From positions 1,513,501-1,577,500 of the forward strand of contig NZ_UGNV01000001.1 of NCBI RefSeq assembly GCF_900452395.1: a stretch of DNA of 64,000 bases. The letters run 5' to 3'. The notes beneath the pieces were generated by a model. That model saw only the letters and a program-made list of their open reading frames with translations. It was not told where the DNA came from and ran no database searches. Below, piece after piece: positions 26,138 to 35,965 of this stretch. The position numbers were made by a program, and so were the translations under genes. Source of the stretch: Legionella beliardensis (lineage in GTDB: Bacteria; Pseudomonadota; Gammaproteobacteria; Legionellales; Legionellaceae). The stretch's first letter is position 1. Each line of letters starts with the position of its first letter.

Positions 26138-26983
26138 ATGACTGTTCAGCTTGTTGAAGAGCATTGCTGTTTTGGCGGCACGCAACGTGTGTACGCCCAT
26201 CAATCCATAGCGACCCAATGCAACATGCGTTTTGGTCTTTTTTTACCACCTCAAACAAATAAGCATAAACTGCCAGTCTTGTATTGGCTTTCAGGTTTGA
26301 CCTGCAATGAACAAAATTTCATTACTAAAGCTGGCGCCCAACGCCTAGCTGTAGAGTTGGGTTTAATCCTTGTTGTACCTGATACCAGCCCGCGTGGGGT
26401 TAATTTACCAGGTGATGATACGGATTATGATTTTGGGGTTGGAGCTGGGTTTTATCTTGATGCGACCCAAGCGCCCTGGTCAAATTATTATCGCATGGCG
26501 ACTTATATTCAAGAAGAATTACCAGCGCTAGTGCAAGAACTTGTCCCAGTTGATAAAGCCGCTTGTGGTATCTTTGGTCACTCCATGGGCGGGCATGGCG
26601 CGCTTACATTAGCCTTGAAAAATCCACAACAGTATCGTTCCGTGTCTGCTTTTGCACCTATTTGTGCCCCTAGCCAATGCCCCTGGGGGGAAAAAGCATT
26701 TACCGGGTATTTAGGAGATAACAAAGCAATCTGGAAAGATTATGATGCTTGCGAATTGATTGTCGCTCGCGGGTGGCCAAATCACAGCATTTTAATTGAT
26801 CAAGGGACAAGGGATCCCTTTTTACAAGAACAATTAAAACCAGATTTATTTAAGGATGCTTGCAAACAGGCTGGTATTGAGCTGACTCTACGCATGCAAC
26901 CTGGTTATGATCACAGTTATTATTTTATTGCGAGTTTCATCGACGATCATTTACGGTTTCATGCTCGTCAATTAAAAGAATAA
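26138..26983 (+). CDS. fghA: S-formylglutathione hydrolase
   Basis: Hydrolyses S-formylglutathione to formate and glutathione, finishing the pathway begun by the frmA gene just upstream. An alpha/beta-hydrolase of 281 residues, the normal size: LPVLYWLSGLTCNEQNFITKAGAQRLA, VVPDTSPRG, DYDFGVGAGFYLDATQAPW, the nucleophile Ser in FGHSMGGHGALTLAL, the Asp in LIDQGTRDPFL and the His in GYDHSYYFIASFI are all present. Also known as frmB or the esterase D family. It is followed by a hairpin at 27010-27034. Confidence 0.95.
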   Translation: MTVQLVEEHCCFGGTQRVYAHQSIATQCNMRFGLFLPPQTNKHKLPVLYWLSGLTCNEQNFITKAGAQRLAVELGLILVVPDTSPRGVNLPGDDTDYDFGVGAGFYLDATQAPWSNYYRMATYIQEELPALVQELVPVDKAACGIFGHSMGGHGALTLALKNPQQYRSVSAFAPICAPSQCPWGEKAFTGYLGDNKAIWKDYDACELIVARGWPNHSILIDQGTRDPFLQEQLKPDLFKDACKQAGIELTLRMQPGYDHSYYFIASFIDDHLRFHARQLKE

Positions 26984-27009
26984 ACGAGTTATCCCTGTTT
27001 CTCCACATG

Positions 27010-27034
27010 CTTATCCACCGTTTTTGTGGATAAG
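27010..27034. terminator. Hairpin between convergent genes, also an inverted pair of DnaA-box-like 9-mers
   Basis: CTTATCCAC pairs perfectly with GTGGATAAG around CGTTTTT. It sits between the stops of fghA and the next gene and probably ends both transcripts. On the minus strand 27033-27025 reads TTATCCACA, a perfect DnaA-box consensus. Confidence 0.55.
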
Positions 27035-27058
27035 CCATTAGCATCTACCTCTTCCACA

Positions 27059-28309
27059 TTAAAAGTGTATTGTGGTATCAGGATCCGCAGCACGAACTGT
27101 TGATGGTGCAGTTGTACTTATATTGTCTTTCAATGGATTGCTTTCTGCTTTTTCTACCGTTTGCACCTCATCTGTAGCATGACTATCTTCAATAAAATCA
27201 GGCGAAACAGGAATGTTAAGTATAACCTTAGTAGAATGATTAAGGTCTGTTTGTGCTTCAATCTCGTCGTTGATACTGGCTTGATTAATATCGTCTGCGC
27301 GCCCTTGTTTAGCAAAGGCAGTCTTCGCCAAAATAGGTGGGATAAGGACGCGGCCGATTAAATAAAGCAAACTTGCTGCTGATGCTGAGGCGATAATAAT
27401 CAAACCCACAGGTAGAAAGAATACTGACGTGGCTATCCCTGCTAAGGTTAAGGATACTAAACTAATCCCTACAGCCCTATTGGCAATCACAAGTGATCCT
27501 CGTTTTGCTAATTTATAGTCATAAAGTCCTTTTTGATCATGCAAACTTTGTAATCGCTTACAACAGTTGTCATACTCTTCCTTTAGCGTCAAGACATCTT
27601 GACTACTGACAGATGTTTGTTGCAGTTCTTTTGCTTGACTACGTATTTTCTCTAAATTGTTAGTTTCCTCTGCAATGGCTTTATTAAGATTTTTTAATTG
27701 CTCTTTAATTTGCACACGCTGATAAATTAAACGGCCTAAGGTAAAAACAGAAACACTTAGCACAAACACGGTGGTTGCTAACCCAATAAGGGGGCCTACG
27801 CCTGGAACAGCAAGAGAAGCAATAGTTAAACCCAATAAAATCCCAGCATAAGCCCATTGCCCTCCTTTAGAGAGGGTAAAGGGGAGTGGTTCTTTTAAAA
27901 TAGCCGCTGCTAGAAAAATCGCTGGAATGCGCACAAAATTAATGATTGCTAGCGCTAAGTCTACCCATTGCAGCGTTGCGCTCGCTGTAGTTAAGGATGG
28001 TGAAAGGTTACCTTCACTTTGTAATATCTTAATTAACGTTGAACTTATAGTATCAATCTTACTTAATAGACCTGATAACCAAGGTATTATCTTTAAACGT
28101 TCTAAAAATTTAGATTTTTTAGACAAAGCGGCAGGTTTAAAAAGTATAGGGTGATTTATTTCATCAAGAAGCGCTATAACATCGATTTCTGGGATGATGT
28201 TCAACGTTTTAATTTTATCATTTTCATGATTTATCTTGGTCGTTAGAACTTTGTCACCTTCTTGGATTCTATTTAGAGTAGAAATTCTATCACTGCTATG
28301 ATTGCCCAT
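27059..28309 (-). CDS. Multi-pass membrane protein with coiled coil, candidate PmrA-regulated effector
   Basis: 416 residues, family not recognised. An N-terminal hydrophilic region is followed by hydrophobic segments (LALAIINFVRIPAIFLAAAIL; YAGILLGLTIASLAVPGVGPLIGLATTVFVLSVSVFTLG), a central coiled coil of about 60 residues (YQRVQIKEQLKNLNKAIAEE...LQSLHDQKGLYDYKL), another hydrophobic pair (VGISLVSLTLAGIATSVFFLPVGLIIIASASAASLLYLIG) and an acidic Ser/Thr-rich tail. Two hydrophobic hairpins flanking a coiled coil suit insertion into a host membrane. The best PmrA box in the window lies 47 nt upstream, the main reason to call this an effector candidate. AGGTG precedes the ATG. Confidence 0.65.
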   Translation of the reverse strand: MGNHSSDRISTLNRIQEGDKVLTTKINHENDKIKTLNIIPEIDVIALLDEINHPILFKPAALSKKSKFLERLKIIPWLSGLLSKIDTISSTLIKILQSEGNLSPSLTTASATLQWVDLALAIINFVRIPAIFLAAAILKEPLPFTLSKGGQWAYAGILLGLTIASLAVPGVGPLIGLATTVFVLSVSVFTLGRLIYQRVQIKEQLKNLNKAIAEETNNLEKIRSQAKELQQTSVSSQDVLTLKEEYDNCCKRLQSLHDQKGLYDYKLAKRGSLVIANRAVGISLVSLTLAGIATSVFFLPVGLIIIASASAASLLYLIGRVLIPPILAKTAFAKQGRADDINQASINDEIEAQTDLNHSTKVILNIPVSPDFIEDSHATDEVQTVEKAESNPLKDNISTTAPSTVRAADPDTTIHF

Positions 28310-28356
28310 GGGGACACCTAAATTTTATGTTCTTTTATTTCGTAAGATATCGAGAA

Positions 28357-28376
28357 AATATTAAGAAAATATTAAG
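28357..28376 (-). promoter_or_regulatory. Predicted PmrA box (perfect consensus)
   Basis: On the minus strand: CTTAATATT, TT, CTTAATATT. Both half-sites match the published consensus at all nine positions. It ends 47 nt before the ATG at 28309. The remaining 250 nt up to 28628 hold no other recognisable element. Confidence 0.85.
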
Positions 28377-28628
28377 AAAATGATAAAAAAAACAAGCCAT
28401 ACTAATCTGTTAACTTGGCTAACCTTAAGATTAGTTGGGGTTTTCTTTAATCCATTTTAAAAAATTACAAAAGACAGCTTACATTAAGGCAGTAGTAAGT
28501 ATTGCGTAAATTTAATACAAATAACGTGGCGAGTGCCCCCCGTTACTATTATACTTGTAAGAGAGTATTTCTTGCTGGAAAGTGGTTGCTTATTAAGTCA
28601 AACTGCATTGGTGAGGTAGGTGTATAAC

Positions 28629-31600
28629 ATGGTTTCCATATCCGGATATACATTACAAGAAAGAATGCGGAATAATCATAATATAGATACCTATTATGCC
28701 TTGCGACGAAAAGATAGTTATAAAGTTCTGTTAAAAAAACCTAATAATCACAATGCCCCTTCAGAAAACTTAGCCATTTTACAGCATGAATATAATCTAC
28801 TGCAAAAAATTACCGCCCCCACCATTATAAAAGCTTATGATTTTATTCAGAATTTTTCAGAACCTGTTTTAATTTTAGAAGGGGTAGAGGGACAACTTTT
28901 AAGTTTATACCTTAAAGAACAGCAATTATCAATCAGTGATTTTTTAAGTTTAGCACTACAGTTAGTTGATATTATTGAGGAATTACATCAATTAAAAATT
29001 ATTCATAAAGAAATAAACCCTACAAATATTATTATCGATCCCAATAAATTAACTCTAAAATTAATTGATTTGAGTGCTTCCACTAAATTATCTGATGAAA
29101 CATTTGATTATTTAAATTTAGATGGATTTAAAGAAAGTTGGGCCTATATTTCGCCTGAGCAAACTGGACGAATTAATCGTCCAGTGGATTATAGGACTGA
29201 TTTTTATTCATTAGGCATTATGTTTTTTGAAATGCTAACTAATCAACTACCTTTTTCAACAGCAGATCCGCTTGAATTATTTCACTGTCATATTGCTAAA
29301 CAACCACCCGCTGTCCATGAAATTCGCCGAGAAGTACCAGAAATCCTCACTAATATCATTGCTAAATTATTACAAAAAATGCCTGAAGAACGTTACTCAA
29401 GTACGATTGGATTAAGATATGATCTGCAGGAATGCCAAAAACAATGGCATGCTAAGGGCGGTATTAATAAGTTTAAATTAGCACTAAAGGATAAAAAAGA
29501 CTACTTAAGTATCTCGCGTAATTTGTACGGCAGAGAAGAACAAGTGCGCCAGCTACTGGAAGCGTTTGAACGTGTAAGTCGGGGCACTAAGGAATTAATT
29601 TTTATTGCCGGCTATTCAGGAATAGGTAAAACCTCTTTAGTTAAAGAAGTGCACAAACCCATCATGCAGTATAGAGGGTATTATATTCAAGGTAAATTTG
29701 ACCAATTACAGCAAAGTATACCTTATAGCGGTATCGTAGCAGCCTTTCAAAATTTAGTTAAGCAAGTATTATTAGAAAGTGAAGCACGCTTGCAAGAAAT
29801 AAAAACATATTTGACTCAAGCCTTAGGAAATGTGGGGCAAGTAGTTATTGACGTTATTCCTGATGTTGAGCTTATCATCGGTAAGCAACCCCCGGTCCAT
29901 CAATTGAATCCAAGTGAGGCACAAGCGCGATTTAATTTGGTTTTTCAAAATTTTGTACGTGTATTTGCCCAAGCCACTCATCCTTTAGTGATGTTTTTGG
30001 ACGATTTACAATGGGCTGATACCTCATCCCTTAATTTTATCGAAACGTTATTACAAGACAGGGAAACTAATTATTTGCTCATCATTGGTGCCTATCGAGA
30101 TAATGAAGTTCATGCTAATCATCCATTACAGTTTACAATAGACAGTCTAAAAAAAACGAAAGCGCCGTTTACCACGTTAACACTACAACCTTTGCACTTA
30201 AGCGACACGCAACAACTTTTATTTGACACATTATCTGGGCCTATGGAGGAAATTCGCAAGCTTGCCAAATGCATATACGATAAAACGCAGGGGAATCCTT
30301 TTTTTATTAACGAATTTATTAAAATTATTCATCAAGAAAAAATACTCAATTTTTCTTACGATAGGGGAACATGGGAATGGGACTTAGATAAAATAAAGCA
30401 GCAAAATGCAACCGATAATGTCGTTGAATTACTTACTACGAAAATTCATTTACTGTCAAAACCTACCCAAGAAAATCTAAAATTAGCCTCATGCCTTGGG
30501 CATCGGTTTGATTTTAAAACCTTACTTACAGTGACCGGCCAAAGTGTTCGAGAGACCGCAGAGCGATTATGCGATGCGATTAAAGCGGGTTTAATTTATC
30601 CGCTTGAGGAACCCTATAAAACAGTTGGTTTAATCGGGTTAGAAGAAATTATTACTGATCTTAACATCAGTTCCTTAAACTATCGCTTTGCTCATGACCG
30701 GATTCAACAGGCTAGTTATGGCCTTATTAGCCAACAAGATAGACCTACTATTCATCTTAAAATAGCGCGCTTACTTTTAAATGAGAAAATCCTTAAGCAT
30801 CAAGATGAAAGTTTGTTTGAAGTGATGAATCACTTTAACCAAAGTTTACCGTTTATCACGGATAACGAAGAGCGGTTATTATTAGCCAAATATAATCTCT
30901 GGGCCGGCCAAAAAGCAAAGCGTGCTGCAGCTTATTATACGGCTAATGATTATTTAACAGCAGGCGTGGCACTACTTGAAAAGGATTGTTGGACAAGTGA
31001 CTATAATCTCACCTTCCAACTGTACAAAGAGCTTGCCGTTTGTAAGTATCTTATTAGTGATTTTAAGGCAGCTGACCAGTATTTCTCACAGATACTAAGC
31101 TATATTAGTGACACGCTTGATATTCTCGAAGTTAATCGCCTTAAAATTGAAATGTTTTCAACATTAGGAAAACATACGGAAGCGTTAGATATAGGGCTCA
31201 ATGTTTTAAGAAATTTTGGTATAAAAATACCTAAAAAACCAAGCACGGTGCAAACCCTATTTGCAATTTTTAGAATTAAATTTCAAATCAGAAAGGCACG
31301 CATCGAGGACATTGACCTACAACCCATGACCAATAAGACGCAACGAGCCATTGCTGATCTAATTACGCAATTGTTTAATAGTGCCTTTATTACCAATCAG
31401 CAATTATTTGTAATTCTTATCTGTAAAAGCATTAATTTAAGTTTAATCCATGGGTATACCGAAAGTACTTCCATGGCCATGCCTGTCTATGCCTTTGTAA
31501 TTATGCATACCTTTAATCTATATGAGGATGCCCTGGCTTTTGTCAAACTCTATAATAATTTAAAGAAAAAATACGGCTCTTCTAATTTTGAAGGCAAAAA

Positions 31601-34355
31601 TCAATTTGTATTGGGTACTTTTATCGAGCCTTATCAAATATCATTTAACCTTTGTAATAACACCGTCATTAAAGCCTTTAAGCTTTGCTGTGAAGTGGGT
31701 GATTTAGTCTACAGTAACTATTGTGAATTACTTTTGGTTATCCATGCTTTTTCAGCTGCAAAAGATTTAAATGAGGTGAAAAAAAATATTAAATCGTTTT
31801 TGTCTTTCACAACCCGAGTTAATACCTCTGACTTTATGATGATAGGGCAGTTTTGGGAATACGCCATCCAGTGTTTAGAGACGTTTGAGTTAGCAAATCT
31901 TGAGGAATCCATCCGTTTTGAAGAACTCATTATTAAGGGAAAAAATACCACAGAATTAAGTTTTTTTTACAGTACCTTAACTCGTTTACATTTTTTACTT
32001 GGAAATTATGAAGCAGCAATTAAATCTGGTTTAAATCATGAACGTTATTCAGATTATGATAAAGGCTTAATTAGTCATCTAGATGGTAAATTTTTCTTCG
32101 CTTTAGCTTTGTTTTATGACTATCCTAATGCTACCAAAAGCCAGCGTAGATTTTATTTAAAGAAACTAAATTACCTTTTAGTATTTATTAACAAATATGC
32201 GACTTGGTGCCCTAGTAATTTTGAAGCTTATGCCTTACTTATGACCGCTGAGATGGCCAATCTTAAAAAACAAGATGCTTTAGGCTTGTATGAGCAAGCC
32301 ATTGAAGCCGCTCTCGCCAGTAGGCTCATTTTAGTGGCAGCTATCGCGAGTGAAAGTGCGGCTCATTATTGTCTAGCTAATAAAATGCAGCGATTGGCAA
32401 ACTTATATTTGCAAAATGCCTACCGGTATTTTACTGATTGGGGTGCTATCGCTAAGGTGCAATGGCTAGAAAAAGCTTACCCTGATCTAAATCGTGATAA
32501 TGCCTTACAAAAATTAGGGACTCAGCAAAGTAATGCCCCCAATTTAGATATGCTGGCTATCTTAAAATTTACTCAGCTTATCTCCAGTGAAATTCGCCTG
32601 GATAAATTATTACAAAAATTCATGGTAATTGTGCTAGAAACTGCCGGCGCACAGCGCAGTATTATCCTTGCCAAAGTTAACGATAACTGGGTCGTTGAAG
32701 CAGAAGGAAGTCTTGAGCAACAAGCTATTTATTTGAATAGCTTATCGTTAGAAGAAGCGCATCCGAGCTACCCAGTCTCCATTTTAAACTACGTGCAAAG
32801 AACCCAAAAGCCCATTATATTAAACGATGCAACCCAATCTGAGATTGGTTTTCATGATGCGTATGTGCAACAAGAATGCCCGCGATCTGTGTTAATGATG
32901 CCCTTGTTTTATAAAGGCCAATTGTGTCGTATCCTTTATTTAGAAAATAAAAGCACCACGCATATCTTTACGCCTAATCACTTAGACGGTTTACAATTAT
33001 TGTCAGCACAAGCAATGACATCGCTTGAAAATGCAAAACTTTATTATCAAGCCACGCACGACCCTTTAACAGGACTTGCCAATCGCAATATGCTTTATGA
33101 AATATTTCAACAAACTGCGAAACAAATAACTCGCTCCCAAGATAAATTAGCCCTGTTATTTTTAGATTTGGATTATTTCAAAGTCATTAATGATACCTTA
33201 GGTCATGATAATGGTGATAAATTACTTATGCACGTTGCCAAAACATTTAATACTATTTTGCGTGAAGGTGATGTAGCAGCAAGGTTAGGAGGGGATGAAT
33301 TTGCGATTATGTTGGCAAACATTAACACCAAAGAGCAAATCACCCGCATTGTTGAGCGCATCTTTCAAGAATTAGTAAAACCTGTATGCATAGACGAACA
33401 TTTAGTGCAAATCACCTTCAGCATGGGTATTAGTATCTGCCCTGAACAGGGCAATGATGTTGAAAAATTGCTTAAGCTTGCTGATACAGCGCTTTATCAA
33501 GCAAAAGGTAAAGGGCGTAATCAGTTTCATTATTACTCTATGCAATTGTATGAAGAGTATCAAAAAATCCATGGCCTAGATAAGGATTTACAATGTGCTT
33601 ATGATAACCAGGAATTCTTTTTAATGTATCAGCCTTTTTATGATATCAATTCGGGAGAAATCATAGGACTTGAAACATTACTACGCTGGAACCACCCTGA
33701 AAAAGGAGTGTTGGAAGCCAGTCATTTCATTCAAACATTAGAAAAAAGCCCACTTATTATTCCAGTAAGTGAATGGATTATTAAAACCGCGTGTAAACAA
33801 GCTAAAATTTGGCAAGATAAACATGTACCTTTTGGCTCGGTCGCTATTAATATTTCTACCGTCCAATTTCTACGCCAACCCTTAAGTAAACTTATCAGCG
33901 ACGTGCTCGCTGAAACGCAACTAGATTCTACTTGTATTGAGCTAGAAATTACTGAAACCATTTTTATTGAATACAGTGATAAATTATTTGAAGAAATTAA
34001 ATCCCTCAAAGAATTAGGCATTAACCTCGTGATGGATGATTTTGGCACAGGCTATTCGGGTTTATCTTATTTAAAAAATCTACCGGTTAATAAAATAAAA
34101 TTAGATAAAGCGTTTGTGAAAAATTGTGATATCGATCAGCTCGATCAAACAATAATCAGTGGGATTACGATGATGGCTCATAATTTAAACATCAAGGTCA
34201 TTGCCGAAGGTGTGGAAAATGAGAGCCAACTTCATATACTTAGAGCGCATGGGGTCGATGGAATTCAAGGCTATTATTATTCACGCCCACTGACCACCGA
34301 GGGGTGTGAAACTTATTTAACTAAAAATCAATTAGAGAAACTACCAAAAATATGA
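28629..34355 (+). CDS. Kinase-like / AAA ATPase / TPR / GAF / GGDEF / EAL signalling protein
   Basis: About 1,908 residues. 1-270: Ser/Thr-kinase-like domain with an altered core (HKEINPTN for HRDxKPxN, IDLS for DFG) but SPEQTGR and DFYSLG kept, so probably weak or inactive. About 295-600: AAA/STAND-type ATPase, Walker A GYSGIGKTS (near 329), Walker B VMFLDDLQWAD (near 455). About 640-1300: helical TPR-like repeats. About 1310-1475: GAF. About 1480-1635: GGDEF with intact RLGGDEF and an inhibitory RxxD (REGD) five residues before. About 1645-1905: EAL domain with ETL, NIS, ELEITE, DDFGTG, KLDK and AEGVE, which looks competent to hydrolyse c-di-GMP. It is probably a cytoplasmic integrator that makes and degrades c-di-GMP. 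ATG at 28629 chosen over GTG at 28620 for spacing to GGTG. Confidence 0.88.
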   Translation: MVSISGYTLQERMRNNHNIDTYYALRRKDSYKVLLKKPNNHNAPSENLAILQHEYNLLQKITAPTIIKAYDFIQNFSEPVLILEGVEGQLLSLYLKEQQLSISDFLSLALQLVDIIEELHQLKIIHKEINPTNIIIDPNKLTLKLIDLSASTKLSDETFDYLNLDGFKESWAYISPEQTGRINRPVDYRTDFYSLGIMFFEMLTNQLPFSTADPLELFHCHIAKQPPAVHEIRREVPEILTNIIAKLLQKMPEERYSSTIGLRYDLQECQKQWHAKGGINKFKLALKDKKDYLSISRNLYGREEQVRQLLEAFERVSRGTKELIFIAGYSGIGKTSLVKEVHKPIMQYRGYYIQGKFDQLQQSIPYSGIVAAFQNLVKQVLLESEARLQEIKTYLTQALGNVGQVVIDVIPDVELIIGKQPPVHQLNPSEAQARFNLVFQNFVRVFAQATHPLVMFLDDLQWADTSSLNFIETLLQDRETNYLLIIGAYRDNEVHANHPLQFTIDSLKKTKAPFTTLTLQPLHLSDTQQLLFDTLSGPMEEIRKLAKCIYDKTQGNPFFINEFIKIIHQEKILNFSYDRGTWEWDLDKIKQQNATDNVVELLTTKIHLLSKPTQENLKLASCLGHRFDFKTLLTVTGQSVRETAERLCDAIKAGLIYPLEEPYKTVGLIGLEEIITDLNISSLNYRFAHDRIQQASYGLISQQDRPTIHLKIARLLLNEKILKHQDESLFEVMNHFNQSLPFITDNEERLLLAKYNLWAGQKAKRAAAYYTANDYLTAGVALLEKDCWTSDYNLTFQLYKELAVCKYLISDFKAADQYFSQILSYISDTLDILEVNRLKIEMFSTLGKHTEALDIGLNVLRNFGIKIPKKPSTVQTLFAIFRIKFQIRKARIEDIDLQPMTNKTQRAIADLITQLFNSAFITNQQLFVILICKSINLSLIHGYTESTSMAMPVYAFVIMHTFNLYEDALAFVKLYNNLKKKYGSSNFEGKNQFVLGTFIEPYQISFNLCNNTVIKAFKLCCEVGDLVYSNYCELLLVIHAFSAAKDLNEVKKNIKSFLSFTTRVNTSDFMMIGQFWEYAIQCLETFELANLEESIRFEELIIKGKNTTELSFFYSTLTRLHFLLGNYEAAIKSGLNHERYSDYDKGLISHLDGKFFFALALFYDYPNATKSQRRFYLKKLNYLLVFINKYATWCPSNFEAYALLMTAEMANLKKQDALGLYEQAIEAALASRLILVAAIASESAAHYCLANKMQRLANLYLQNAYRYFTDWGAIAKVQWLEKAYPDLNRDNALQKLGTQQSNAPNLDMLAILKFTQLISSEIRLDKLLQKFMVIVLETAGAQRSIILAKVNDNWVVEAEGSLEQQAIYLNSLSLEEAHPSYPVSILNYVQRTQKPIILNDATQSEIGFHDAYVQQECPRSVLMMPLFYKGQLCRILYLENKSTTHIFTPNHLDGLQLLSAQAMTSLENAKLYYQATHDPLTGLANRNMLYEIFQQTAKQITRSQDKLALLFLDLDYFKVINDTLGHDNGDKLLMHVAKTFNTILREGDVAARLGGDEFAIMLANINTKEQITRIVERIFQELVKPVCIDEHLVQITFSMGISICPEQGNDVEKLLKLADTALYQAKGKGRNQFHYYSMQLYEEYQKIHGLDKDLQCAYDNQEFFLMYQPFYDINSGEIIGLETLLRWNHPEKGVLEASHFIQTLEKSPLIIPVSEWIIKTACKQAKIWQDKHVPFGSVAINISTVQFLRQPLSKLISDVLAETQLDSTCIELEITETIFIEYSDKLFEEIKSLKELGINLVMDDFGTGYSGLSYLKNLPVNKIKLDKAFVKNCDIDQLDQTIISGITMMAHNLNIKVIAEGVENESQLHILRAHGVDGIQGYYYSRPLTTEGCETYLTKNQLEKLPKI

Positions 34356-34488
34356 GTCTCCCCCGAGTGACTTATTTTAGAACTATTTAGTCTTCCTATA
34401 TTTTATAATTTTTTGATTTAATTAAAAAAGTTAGCATATTAATGGCTAACTATGTACTCATTACGCCTTTGTATAACTATCTGGTTTT

Positions 34489-34517
34489 TTGATACATTAT
34501 CATCCTATGGTTATAAT
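34489..34517 (+). promoter_or_regulatory. Sigma-70-type promoter
   Basis: TTGATA, 17 nt, TATAAT, about 110 nt before the diguanylate cyclase start. A perfect -10 and a 5/6 -35 at ideal spacing. The intervening leader of about 100 nt has no clear structure. Confidence 0.6.
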
Positions 34518-34627
34518 ATAAATACTGGTTTAATTTGGCTCATCTATACTTTGCCTCTGTTTTTATACAGTTGCAGCATAGAAACTAGCGGCGAGCGACG
34601 ATGCTTACATGGTAGTTGGGGAAGGCG

Positions 34628-35740
34628 ATGAAAAGGAAGACAACTTTTCGACTACAGGATGAGTGTTTTTTATTGCTTCTGCAAAATTCACTCAAATCAA
34701 TTCCATTTAATATTTTTTTAGCCACGTTTATCTGGGGATATTTATTATACCGCGGTGCGCCCTCATTATCCGGTAGTATTTGGTATTCACTCATGGTCAT
34801 ATCTACCATTTCTCGCTGGATAAATAGTAAACAATGCATTACCAATCAAATTTATATCTTAAATAAACGAGCAACTAGAAATCGTTTTTTATTGCTCACT
34901 TTTATAACCGGAAGTTTATGGGGGCTATGTTACGTCATTTTCTATCCCTATTTCTCTGCCATGCATCAAAATGTTATTACGTTGGTGCTAGGAGGGATGG
35001 CTGCAGGCGGCTTAGCCTCACTATCAGTTTATACGCCAGCTTATTACGCTTATTTATTTCCTATGTTTTTACCGTTAATTATTTATAATTATTGGCTTGC
35101 TGATATAGACCATATACTTTTAGCAACCATGTTTGTCCTTTTTGTAGTTATGCTCGTCGTGACCGCAAACTACTCGTCTTATTTATTGCAAGAAACTATT
35201 CAACTGACGAAAGAGAAAGACAAAGCCTTAAAAGAAGTTCAGCGCGTGTCAATTACCGATGCATTAACCGGACTTTATAATCGTCGCTATTTTGATGAAC
35301 GGCTTAATGAAGAGTTTAGACGGGCTAAACGAGATAATCATTCACTTAATTTAATCTTAATTGACGTGGATGACTTTAAAAACATTAATGATAATTATGG
35401 TCATCCTTCTGGTGATTTATTTTTAAAAGACTTAGCTAATGAGATAAAAGTGGTTGCTCAAAGGGCAAGTGATACCGCTTTTCGTATTGGCGGTGATGAA
35501 TTTGCTGCTATTTTGTCTAATACCTCGTTGGAGGATGCCATTATTATTTGTAATAAAATGCAAAAAAAATTTAAACAGGAAACTTCTACGGGTAAATCCA
35601 CTATTAGTATCGGTATCGTCGGTGTCTCGCCAGTTTGTGCAGACAGTGTCAGTGAAATTATTTCGGCTGCCGATAAAACCTTATATGAGGCTAAAAAATC
35701 AGGGAAAAATCAAATACGCTCTAAGAAGTTCAATTGTTAA
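34628..35740 (+). CDS. Membrane-bound diguanylate cyclase (GGDEF)
   Basis: About 370 residues. The N-terminal 190 form an integral-membrane sensor of five or six helices (NIFLATFIWGYLLYRG; FLLLTFITGSLWGLCYVIFYP; VITLVLGGMAAGGLASLSVYTP; YLFPMFLPLIIYNYWLA; LLATMFVLFVVMLVVTANYS), followed by a short coiled linker and a GGDEF domain: SITDALTGLYNRRYFDERL, LIDVDDFKNINDNYGHPSGD and RIGGDEFAAIL, with an RASD inhibitory site before it. It makes c-di-GMP from two GTP at the inner membrane. It sits just after the GGDEF-EAL gene with its own promoter. The ATG at 34628 follows GGGG at 6 nt; the TTG at 34616 is unlikely. Confidence 0.92.
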   Translation: MKRKTTFRLQDECFLLLLQNSLKSIPFNIFLATFIWGYLLYRGAPSLSGSIWYSLMVISTISRWINSKQCITNQIYILNKRATRNRFLLLTFITGSLWGLCYVIFYPYFSAMHQNVITLVLGGMAAGGLASLSVYTPAYYAYLFPMFLPLIIYNYWLADIDHILLATMFVLFVVMLVVTANYSSYLLQETIQLTKEKDKALKEVQRVSITDALTGLYNRRYFDERLNEEFRRAKRDNHSLNLILIDVDDFKNINDNYGHPSGDLFLKDLANEIKVVAQRASDTAFRIGGDEFAAILSNTSLEDAIIICNKMQKKFKQETSTGKSTISIGIVGVSPVCADSVSEIISAADKTLYEAKKSGKNQIRSKKFNC

Positions 35741-35965
35741 GTTAGACTACTCACAACATATTCTAAATTGCAAGTAGCAATATTTAAGTTAAATTAAGCA
35801 AATATAACAAGTGTAATCATATAATAGGTATTGTATGATTTATTTTAAAAATAATTCTGTACAAGACAAAACGTTCAATCGCTTGCAATTTAGCGCTATC
35901 TTTGCCTTAAATAGTTTATTAAGGAACATTAACTATTAAATCACTTTAATAACATGGAGGTTTAT

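Noticed and set aside
27010..27034. Replication origin
   Set aside because: Only two DnaA-like boxes, no AT-rich unwinding element pattern and no dnaA, dnaN or gidA nearby.
35906..35925. CTTAA repeats before the gene at 35966
   Set aside because: The repeat period is 12 bp, which does not fit the PmrA element.
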